A DNA stretch of 8,068 bases, taken from NCBI GenBank assembly GCA_021157445.1, contig JAGGWM010000030.1, positions 1 to 8,068 of the forward strand. Direction: 5' to 3'. The notes beneath the pieces were generated by a model. That model was not told where the DNA came from. It worked only from the letters and a program-made list of their open reading frames with translations, and searched no databases. Source of the DNA: Thermococcus sp. Lineage in GTDB: Archaea; Methanobacteriota_B; Thermococci; Thermococcales; Thermococcaceae. A program made the position numbers and the translations under genes. Below, piece after piece: positions 1-7,714 of the stretch (its first letter is position 1; every line of letters starts with the position of its first letter).

Positions 1-245
1 ATGTTCTTGTTGTTATTGCTCTTTTCCAGAGTCCGGCTTTGGATGAGGGTATTGTGGAGAAAGTGGGAAAAATGCAGGAGTATGGGAAGCCGATAGTTTT
101 TGTTGCTCCTGGTGGGGCTTACCCGGAAAAGATGGCGAGGAGGATAGAGAAAACTGGAGTGCCGGTTTTTGAAACCGTTGAAGACGGCGTTGATGCGGTA
201 TACGCCCTGGTGAAATACGGCCAGTATCTTGAGGATACCATGTAA
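1..245 (+). CDS. ADP-forming acyl-CoA synthetase alpha-type subunit, C-terminal end (partial)
   Basis: The gene begins before the window; reading frame 3 is open from the first base to a TAA at 243-245, giving about 80 C-terminal residues. The visible part has the alternating strand-helix look of a succinyl-CoA-ligase-like flavodoxin subdomain: a hydrophobic strand (VLVVIALFQSPAL), a Lys/Glu helix, a second strand (PIVFVAPGG) and the ending VPVFETVEDGVDAVYALVKY. This pattern is typical of the C-terminus of the NDP-forming acyl-CoA synthetase alpha subunit, which in Thermococcales converts acyl-CoA, ADP and phosphate to acid, CoA and ATP in the cytoplasm during sugar and amino-acid fermentation. 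The CoA-binding domain and the catalytic histidine lie outside the window, so substrate (acetate, aryl acids or succinate) and paralogue cannot be told. A related CoA-binding protein is possible. Confidence 0.75.
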   Translation, partial: VLVVIALFQSPALDEGIVEKVGKMQEYGKPIVFVAPGGAYPEKMARRIEKTGVPVFETVEDGVDAVYALVKYGQYLEDTM

Positions 246-262
246 ACTTTTTAACATTTTTA
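246..262 (+). terminator. T-rich stretch between acyl-CoA synthetase end and next gene (possible terminator and/or TATA)
   Basis: Two short T runs (about 248-252 and 257-261) directly follow the upstream stop codon. Oligo-T on the coding strand is the known intrinsic termination signal of Thermococcales RNA polymerase. The same block (ctttttaac, 247-255) lies at a suitable distance to act as a weak TATA element for the gene at 291, so the two roles cannot be separated by reading. Confidence 0.3.
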
Positions 263-290
263 GCCTTATATTATTCCTGAGGAGAGTTTC

Positions 291-1358
291 ATGGAAGGAG
301 TACTCCTACAAATCAGAAAGCTGCTGGCTCATAAGCGAATAGAAGAAGCCTATGCTCTTGCAGAGCAGATACCTGACTCCTACTGGAGAGGATATGCACT
401 CAAATGGGTTGCTGAGAGCGTTGTTGTTAAGAATCCTAAAAGAGCCATAAAAATTGCAAAAAAGATAGAGATAGAGACGTTAAAAAGTGAAACTTTGTTG
501 CTTCTTTCATATGAACTTGCGAAGTTAAGGAAGTTTAAAGAGGCAGTAGAGGCCGCGAAACTAATAAACAACAATTACCTTAGAAAAAAAGCGTTCAGGG
601 GAATAAGTAACGCACTTGCGAGGGCAATAATAGAAAGTAGTGCAAAAGAAGTCAGATTAAGCGAGTTTAACCTTGGAGAAGAGGATATCCAGTATTTAAT
701 GCCCCTCCCTGGAAACATTAAGTATAAAGATGGGAAGTTTCTTATTGGTGCGGAGATCCACAGGATAAAGGGAGAAACAAAATTCCAAATTCTCACTTCT
801 GAGAATTCTACAAAACGTAAGAGAGTCACGTTTGGGAAAAAAGAAGATCAAGATTTAAAAGGCGTTTCCACTTGCATTGAGAGGCTAATTCTCACCAACC
901 AACTTCAAGAAGCAGAAAAACTTGCTAAAGGAGTTGACGATCCCTGTGCTTCCTACCTTTTAGAGGAAATTGGTATAACATACATTAACCATGGAAATAT
1001 CGAAAAAGCGAAGGAGATTTTGGAGAGGTTAGGATGGGCAGACTATTTAGCAAGTGAGCTTGTAAAATTTTATTTAAGGAGAAATGAAGTTGAGAAAGCG
1101 AAGAAATATGCTCTTAGAATCTTTAATCCGGCACTTAAATTAAGCGCTGCCTATTCAATTCTGCTAATTGGTGGAATTGATGAAAAGTTCCTAAGTGAGC
1201 TGTTTAAGGATACAAGTCCTTACAAGCTCGGAAGACTTCTGAAATTTTTAGCCTTTGAGCTCCTTGAAGAGGCAAAGAAAAGAAATTCAAGCGACTTGCT
1301 GAGACTTTCCAAAAATATCTTTCTACTCGGAAAGAGGGAGCATCAGAAGATTCATTAG
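291..1358 (+). CDS. TPR-like alpha-helical repeat protein, function unknown
   Basis: This 355-residue cytoplasmic protein has no signal peptide and no membrane segment. It is made of repeated antiparallel helix pairs carrying the TPR-like spacing of small residues before a Lys-rich turn: IEEAYALAEQI (residues 17-27), PKRAIKIAKKI (49-59), FKEAVEAAKLI (82-92), LQEAEKLAKGV (205-215), IEKAKEILERL (237-247) and VEKAKKYALRI (267-277). A central segment of about 70 residues (roughly 120-190) interrupts the two repeat blocks. It is not helical-repeat-like and includes a short beta-type stretch (KDGKFLIGAEIHRI) and a basic run (TKRKR). Start choice: ATG preceded by GAGGAG at 279-284 with 6 nt spacing. 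Such proteins usually serve as binding scaffolds; no partner can be named, because the flanking genes (acyl-CoA synthetase, trpS) are not obviously linked to it. Repeat type (TPR, HAT or Sel1-like) is uncertain. Confidence 0.75.
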   Translation: MEGVLLQIRKLLAHKRIEEAYALAEQIPDSYWRGYALKWVAESVVVKNPKRAIKIAKKIEIETLKSETLLLLSYELAKLRKFKEAVEAAKLINNNYLRKKAFRGISNALARAIIESSAKEVRLSEFNLGEEDIQYLMPLPGNIKYKDGKFLIGAEIHRIKGETKFQILTSENSTKRKRVTFGKKEDQDLKGVSTCIERLILTNQLQEAEKLAKGVDDPCASYLLEEIGITYINHGNIEKAKEILERLGWADYLASELVKFYLRRNEVEKAKKYALRIFNPALKLSAAYSILLIGGIDEKFLSELFKDTSPYKLGRLLKFLAFELLEEAKKRNSSDLLRLSKNIFLLGKREHQKIH

Positions 1359-1375
1359 GGAAAACTTTATATTTT
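1358..1375 (+). promoter_or_regulatory. BRE/TATA promoter of trpS
   Basis: A purine-rich BRE-like stretch (gggaaaac) runs into a near-consensus archaeal TATA element, tttatatt, at 1366-1373. With usual Thermococcales spacing, transcription should start at about 1393-1398. That leaves a leader of about 80 nt before the trpS ATG, long for this group, where leaders are often short. Confidence 0.6.
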
Positions 1376-1394
1376 TATTTTCCAGTTTTAGATC

Positions 1395-1424
1395 ATGCAC
1401 GGTGATTGCTTTTGGCTTTGGTGA
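1395..1424 (+). promoter_or_regulatory. Possible Trp-containing leader peptide ORF upstream of trpS
   Basis: An ATG at 1395 opens a 9-codon frame, MHGDCFWLW, ended by TGA at 1422-1424. Tryptophan codons are at 1413-1415 and 1419-1421, the second directly before the stop. The predicted transcription start falls on or within a few bases of this ATG, so it would be read as a leaderless ORF; no ribosome-binding site precedes it. The ORF lies wholly in the leader of the tryptophanyl-tRNA synthetase gene, 50 nt before the trpS start. By analogy to bacterial leader peptides it could sense charged tRNA-Trp, but I know of no described example in this lineage and chance occurrence is possible. Confidence 0.3.
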
Positions 1425-1474
1425 GTGTAACCTTAGTCCTTTTTTGGTTAACTTAGTTTTTGGAGGTGTTCTAA

Positions 1475-2626
1475 ATGGAATTTGAGGTAACTCCATGGGA
1501 AGTGAAGGGTGTAGTAGACTACGACAAGCTTATCAAGGAATTTGGAACAACGCCGCTTACCGAGGAACTGCTGGAAAAGACCAAAGAGCTTACCAAAAGC
1601 GAACTTCCATTATATTTTAGGAGGAAATTCTTCTTTTCCCATAGGGACTACGATTTGGTTCTCAAAGACTACGAGAGCGGAAAAGGCTTTTTCCTCTATA
1701 CCGGGAGAGGTCCGAGCGGGCCGATGCACATTGGGCATATAATCCCTTTTTTTGCAACAAAGTGGCTTCAGGAGAATTTTGGAGTTAACCTGTATGTTCA
1801 AATAACGGATGATGAAAAGTTCCTATTCAAACCTAACCTAACATTTGAGGACACTAAGAGATGGGCATATGAGAACATTCTTGATATCATTGCTGTTGGC
1901 TTTGATCCGGATAAGACGTTCATTTTCCAAGATAGTGAGTTCACTAAAATATATGAAATGGCAATTCCAATAGCAAAAAAGGTAACTTACTCCATGGCAA
2001 AAGCGGTTTTCGGATTCAATGAGCAGAGCAAAATCGGAATGATATTCTACCCGGCAATTCAAGCGGCCCCAACTTTCTTTGAGAAGAAGCGCTCTCTCAT
2101 TCCCGCAGCAATAGATCAAGATCCCTACTGGAGAATACAGAGAGATTTTGCTGAAAGCCTAGGCTATTACAAAGCAGCGGCACTTCATTCAAAGTTCGTT
2201 CCCGGATTGATGGGTCTTGGTGGTAAAATGAGTGCCTCAAAACCAGAAACGGCTATTTACCTGACCGATGATCCAGAGGAAGCCGGCAAGAAAGTATGGA
2301 AATATGCTTTAACCGGAGGAAGGGCAACTGCAAAGGAGCAGCGTGAGAAAGGAGGGGAGCCAGAGAAGTGCGTGGTCTTTAAGTGGCTTGAGATATTCTT
2401 TGAGGAAGACGATAAAGCTCTGCTTGAGAGGTATCATGCATGCAGGAGCGGAGAGCTCTTGTGTGGTGAGTGCAAACGCTATCTCATAGGGAAGGTCCAG
2501 AACTTTTTGAAAGAGCATCAGAAGAGGAGAGAAGAAGCCAAAAAGCTCGTTGAGAAGTTTAAATACACCGGAGAGCTGGCAAGGGAGCAGTGGGACAAAG
2601 CAATTCCGGAGCCTTTGAAGAGGTGA
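1475..2626 (+). CDS. trpS: Tryptophanyl-tRNA synthetase (EC 6.1.1.2)
   Basis: A class Ic aminoacyl-tRNA synthetase of 383 residues that activates tryptophan with ATP and charges tRNA-Trp in the cytoplasm. The order of motifs is complete: an archaeal/eukaryal-type N-terminal extension (1-70), the nucleotide-binding segment GRGPSGPMHIGHIIPF with HIGH at residues 85-88, the Rossmann core (QITDDEKF), the AAIDQDPYWR segment at 211-220 typical of archaeal and eukaryal TrpRS, and the KMSKS-like loop GGKMSASKPE (KMSAS at 251-255). A helical C-terminal domain with CGECKRYL (330-337) and the terminal AIPEPLKR follow. Length and text match Pyrococcus/Thermococcus TrpRS almost throughout. Start: ATG with strong GGAGGTG at 1462-1468, 6 nt before it. 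It has its own promoter and an unusually long leader with a small Trp-rich ORF, so expression may respond to tryptophan supply (inference). Confidence 0.97.
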   Translation: MEFEVTPWEVKGVVDYDKLIKEFGTTPLTEELLEKTKELTKSELPLYFRRKFFFSHRDYDLVLKDYESGKGFFLYTGRGPSGPMHIGHIIPFFATKWLQENFGVNLYVQITDDEKFLFKPNLTFEDTKRWAYENILDIIAVGFDPDKTFIFQDSEFTKIYEMAIPIAKKVTYSMAKAVFGFNEQSKIGMIFYPAIQAAPTFFEKKRSLIPAAIDQDPYWRIQRDFAESLGYYKAAALHSKFVPGLMGLGGKMSASKPETAIYLTDDPEEAGKKVWKYALTGGRATAKEQREKGGEPEKCVVFKWLEIFFEEDDKALLERYHACRSGELLCGECKRYLIGKVQNFLKEHQKRREEAKKLVEKFKYTGELAREQWDKAIPEPLKR

Positions 2627-2630
2627 TCAT

Positions 2631-2653
2631 TTTAGTTTTTTTAAATTAATTTT
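2631..2653 (+). terminator. Oligo-T terminator downstream of trpS
   Basis: Within 5-25 nt of the trpS stop the plus strand reads in T-rich blocks (ttttagttttttt, then aattaatttt), the usual form of intrinsic termination in Thermococcales. The next gene is on the opposite strand and ends at 2674, so termination here keeps the convergent transcripts apart. Confidence 0.5.
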
Positions 2654-2673
2654 CGAGGCGATGAGTTTGCGTG

Positions 2674-2862
2674 TTAAAAGTAATTGCTCAGCACAAAGAG
2701 CACAAAACCTACAACAATTAACCCAAGGAGTATCACTATTGCACTCTCAAGTTTTGAGTACTCTCTAACTTCTCTACTCTGGCTGAGAAATTCTTTTTGT
2801 TTTGCTTTTGACATCATTTCAGAATCTTTAATAGTTTTTTGATCAGGAAAAGGACCGCGCAT
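2674..2862 (-). CDS. Small protein with C-terminal membrane segment, unknown function
   Basis: This is a 62-residue protein of a kind I do not recognise. The first 40 residues are polar and charged (Lys, Gln, Glu, Ser), likely helical, and lack a signal peptide. Residues 41-59 (AIVILLGLIVVGFVLFVLS) are one strongly hydrophobic span, followed only by NYF. This arrangement suggests a tail-anchored or single-span protein with its charged part in the cytoplasm. Start: ATG at 2862 is preferred over a GTG three codons upstream (2871), because GGTGG at 2868-2872 sits 5 nt before the ATG and would overlap the GTG. A TATA-like element lies upstream at about 2917-2927. It is monocistronic and convergent with trpS. 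The site, promoter and clean membrane span argue for a real gene, but conservation is untested. Confidence 0.6.
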   Translation of the reverse strand: MRGPFPDQKTIKDSEMMSKAKQKEFLSQSREVREYSKLESAIVILLGLIVVGFVLFVLSNYF

Positions 2863-2914
2863 TGAGTCCACCTATCCATTTTCATGCTTGGTTGCTGCGT
2901 TAAGGTACATCTGA

Positions 2915-2928
2915 AAGTTTTTAAACGT
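2915..2928 (-). promoter_or_regulatory. TATA-like element for the small membrane protein gene
   Basis: Read on the minus strand this is acgtttaaaaactt, an A/T block resembling an archaeal TATA box. It would start transcription near 2890-2897 and give a leader of about 30 nt containing the GGTGG site. The block is nearly symmetric and could also fire to the right. Confidence 0.35.
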
Positions 2929-3032
2929 TTGGATTTGGTTCAGCGTTTAACAATGAAAAATTTAACAGAAGAGAGAAAATTCATGTTTCTGACTTTCTAA
3001 AAATTAGAATGGAAAAGCCCACTAAGGAATTG

Positions 3033-3046
3033 AACAGATTTATAAG
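3033..3046 (+). promoter_or_regulatory. TATA promoter of the FAH-family gene
   Basis: The stretch gaacagatttataa carries the TATA core atttataa at 3038-3045. The expected start point is about 3066-3070, giving a very short leader. The ribosome-binding site GGTGATC at 3068-3074 lies just before the ATG at 3077. Confidence 0.55.
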
Positions 3047-3076
3047 GGCTGACCTCCAATACAGTGTGGTGATCGT

Positions 3077-3754
3077 ATGATTCGCTTACCCTTTAGAGAC
3101 GGCTTTTATGAGGTTAAGCCGAGCAAAATAATCTGTCTCGGAAGAAATTATGCCGAACATGCCAGGGAACTTGGCCACGAAATTCCCAAAGAACCTGTAA
3201 TTTTCCTCAAACCTCCTTCAGCTTTGATAGGCCCGGAACAAACCATAATCTTGCCAAGAAAAAGCAATCATGTTGATCATGAAGTGGAGCTTGCGGTCAT
3301 TATAGGGAAGGGCGGTAAGAACATTCCAAGGGCGAAGGCCATGGATCATGTGCTTGGCTATACTATTCTTATGGACATAACCGCTCGAGATATTCAGTGG
3401 GAGGCAAAGAAAAAAGGCCTTCCGTGGACTGTTGCCAAGGGCTTTGACACCTTTGCGCCCATAGGGCCGAGAATAGTTGATAAGAGAGAAATAAACATTG
3501 ACGACCTAGAAATCGGCTTAAAGGTTAATGGAGAAATAAGGCAGCTTTCAAGGACAAGCAAGATGATCTTCAAAATCGATGAGATAATAGAATACGTCTC
3601 AAGCATAATGACCCTTGAAAAAGGAGACATAATTGCAACCGGAACCCCTGAAGGAGTAGGTCCCTTAAGGCACGGCGATGTTGTTGAGGCTTGGATAGAG
3701 GGAATTGGGATTTTAAAGGAGGAAGTACTTGCTGAGCGTTCGATCCTCTGCTGA
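3077..3754 (+). CDS. Fumarylacetoacetate hydrolase family protein (FAHD1-like acylpyruvase / oxaloacetate-acting type)
   Basis: A 225-residue single-domain FAH-fold enzyme of normal length, cytoplasmic. The fold signature starts at KIICLGRNYAEHARELG (residues 17-33). The metal-binding acids are E69 and E71 in VDHEVELAVIIG and D100 in ILMDITARD. These line up with the Mg-binding E71, E73 and D102 that I recall for human FAHD1, and H28 and E31 match its catalytic His/Glu pair with the same offset of two. K121 in AKGFDTFAPIGP and the C-terminal GDIIATGTPEGVGP (183-196) are also conserved. The family cleaves or tautomerises beta-keto acids (acylpyruvates, oxaloacetate, hydroxymuconate-type isomers); the exact substrate cannot be read from sequence. 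Genome annotations often call it 2-hydroxyhepta-2,4-diene-1,7-dioate isomerase, but no aromatic degradation genes are nearby. It has its own promoter and stops 3 bp from the convergent methyltransferase gene. Confidence 0.88.
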   Translation: MIRLPFRDGFYEVKPSKIICLGRNYAEHARELGHEIPKEPVIFLKPPSALIGPEQTIILPRKSNHVDHEVELAVIIGKGGKNIPRAKAMDHVLGYTILMDITARDIQWEAKKKGLPWTVAKGFDTFAPIGPRIVDKREINIDDLEIGLKVNGEIRQLSRTSKMIFKIDEIIEYVSSIMTLEKGDIIATGTPEGVGPLRHGDVVEAWIEGIGILKEEVLAERSILC

Positions 3755-3757
3755 TTT

Positions 3758-5925
<2,168 letters not shown>

Positions 5926-6245
5926 TTCTTACCACCGTTATTTCAAATATTACCGTCCCTCCGTCTGTATACGGAGGACCAGGATCGAGACACTGCACAT
6001 ACGCTTTTTCTCCTTTACCGAGACCTATATCCGAAGCCTTAACTCCTTTTCGCAGTGCCACTATGTATGGGAGGAAAGATGCAAATGCATGGGTGCAGAT
6101 TGCATCGGTCTCTTCTAAATTGACTTTTGCCCCTTCTATAACTATCTTATCCCCCGCTGTAAATACTGGGCACTTCCCTTTAATCTCTATGGCCTTTATT
6201 ATTAGTCTTTCCACCTCCACCACCAAAAGGTAAATAAGGAATAAA

Positions 6246-6260
6246 GCCTAAAATACTTAC
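6246..6260. promoter_or_regulatory. A/T-rich block in the divergent intergenic region, possible shared promoter
   Basis: Between the divergent coding starts (about 6226 and 6309) the clearest TATA-like block is cctaaaatactta at 6248-6260. On the plus strand it would start transcription near 6280, leaving room for GGTGGTG at 6296-6302. On the minus strand the same bases read aagtattttagg and would start near 6226. A second A/T block (gttaaatatta, 6282-6292) is too close to the plus-strand start to serve it. All assignments here are weak. Confidence 0.3.
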
Positions 6261-6308
6261 TAGGACTCTTAGTTTGATGAAGTTAAATATTATCCGGTGG
6301 TGCTAACC

Positions 6309-7709
6309 GTGGCGGAAGATATTGAGGAAAAAATACGGCGCTTGAGGGAGTTAGGTAGAGTTTCTGTTGAAGAAAAAGAAGAAAAAGTATCTGTTGCTCC
6401 TATTCCAAGACCTTCCCCTCCCAGAAGGCCTTCGAGATTGGGAAGGCTCAGGGAAAGGGAGAGACGTAAGAGGATTATTATAGGTACATCTATTATAGCT
6501 GTCATCCTCATTGCTGTTGTTGTAGGGGTATACATGACCTATCAAAATCGTGCTGCAAAACAGCTTCAAGAAGCCAAACTTGCAAAAATTAAAGAAGTTA
6601 ACCAGTATTTCACTGGGGAGCTTGAGAATGATGCTATGAAAATCCAGTTAATAAATCAAATCAACCAAGCAAAAAGCATAGAGGAACTTGAAAAAATAGA
6701 TGTTAAGGCAATAGCAGAACAAAGAAAAGCCCAATTGGAGCAGGAGCGTCTTCAGAAGGAACTCCAACAGGCAAGAGATATGAAACTATCGCAGATAGAG
6801 CAATCTTTTGAGCTCCTCCTTTCTCAGCCCCTTCCAGAAGACATAAAGAGTGAAGCCGTTCAGGCTCTAAACCAATTAAAAGAGAAAGTGAAATCCGCAA
6901 AGACAAAAGAGGAGGTATCTTTAATTGATCCCAATCCGTATCTTCTTGAGCTCTGGAGAGATTATTACTACTACCTCATAGATACTGCACCGACCCAAAA
7001 GGTAATCCTCAAGAAAGGCACGGAGAAGAGCATATACACAAAGGCAGAAGCAAAGTACGTGCTCAGTAAAGTGACAGACTTCACTGAACTGCTCCAATAC
7101 ACAATAGAGAAAGCTGAAATGGTTCAAGTTGCATTGGTTTTGCCAAGAGAGAATGTTAATGGTGCTTTCCTCTCATCAGGCGATAAGGTAAAGATATTTG
7201 CTCAAATAAATTCAACAACCGTTCAAAAGATAGCAGACGAAGGGTATGTAAACATGGTTCTCTTCCTAACAGATTCCGGTGTAATTGCAGTATCAGAGTC
7301 TCAACAGGAAACTAAAAAGATTGAGACTTCTTCACAAACTTCTTATTCTGATCAATACTCGGAAAGCTATGCTCCCGGAGACCAATCAATTTCTTATGAA
7401 CAAAATAAAGGTGAAAGCCATTCCACAACCCAATCGAGTTCACAGACGATAAGTGCCTCTTACACTTACAATGTGGCATTAAACGAGATATTAAAGGCCA
7501 TTGCAGCCAACAAGATTGCTGCAGCTGATGAAGTCAAGGAGCAGCTTTCAAGGTACAAGTGGAAGGTGTTTGACCTTGAGCAAAACACGGGATTATTGGC
7601 CACAGAGCCTACTGCTAAGGTCCTGGTCATAGTCGAAGTCCCGGCGGAATTTGTTGAGGATATCCTGAAATATAGAGATGCCCTCTACATAACAAAGATT
7701 GCTGGGTGA
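6309..7709 (+). CDS. DUF515-like single-span membrane protein with large outer domain
   Basis: A 466-residue protein if started at the GTG at 6309, which has GGTGGTG at 6296-6302, 6 nt upstream; a GTG at 6297 would add four residues but would overlap that site. Order of parts, numbered from 6309: a cytoplasmic N-terminus with acidic helix and Pro/Arg-rich stretch (1-55, RERERRKR), one membrane span (about 56-76, IIIGTSIIAVILIAVVVGVY), a long coiled-coil-like region rich in Lys, Gln and Glu (about 80-205), then WRDYYYYLID and a globular section with NGAFLSSGDKVKIFAQ (284-299). A Ser/Gln/Thr/Tyr-rich low-complexity segment (about 329-388) and a C-terminal domain ending VLVIVEVPAEFVEDIL follow. 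The basic flank predicts N-inside topology with about 390 residues outside. This matches archaeal DUF515 proteins as I recall them, of undefined function. The next gene, for a secreted protein, follows by 5 nt. Confidence 0.75.
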   Translation: MAEDIEEKIRRLRELGRVSVEEKEEKVSVAPIPRPSPPRRPSRLGRLRERERRKRIIIGTSIIAVILIAVVVGVYMTYQNRAAKQLQEAKLAKIKEVNQYFTGELENDAMKIQLINQINQAKSIEELEKIDVKAIAEQRKAQLEQERLQKELQQARDMKLSQIEQSFELLLSQPLPEDIKSEAVQALNQLKEKVKSAKTKEEVSLIDPNPYLLELWRDYYYYLIDTAPTQKVILKKGTEKSIYTKAEAKYVLSKVTDFTELLQYTIEKAEMVQVALVLPRENVNGAFLSSGDKVKIFAQINSTTVQKIADEGYVNMVLFLTDSGVIAVSESQQETKKIETSSQTSYSDQYSESYAPGDQSISYEQNKGESHSTTQSSSQTISASYTYNVALNEILKAIAANKIAAADEVKEQLSRYKWKVFDLEQNTGLLATEPTAKVLVIVEVPAEFVEDILKYRDALYITKIAG

Positions 7710-7714
7710 CTGGA

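Noticed and set aside
575..829. 84-residue minus-strand ORF inside the helical-repeat gene
   Set aside because: Antisense shadow; no ribosome-binding site or recognisable motif.
1838..2119. 93-residue minus-strand ORF inside trpS
   Set aside because: It is antisense to unmistakable synthetase core sequence.
2953..3000. 15-codon plus-strand ORF (MKNLTEERKF...) after a TATA-like block at about 2915-2928
   Set aside because: Too short and without a ribosome-binding site; the FAH-family gene has its own closer TATA, so nothing supports translation.
6297..6308. GTG at 6297 as start of the DUF515-like gene
   Set aside because: GGTGGTG at 6296-6302 is better used as the ribosome-binding site for the GTG at 6309; choosing 6297 would leave no site upstream.
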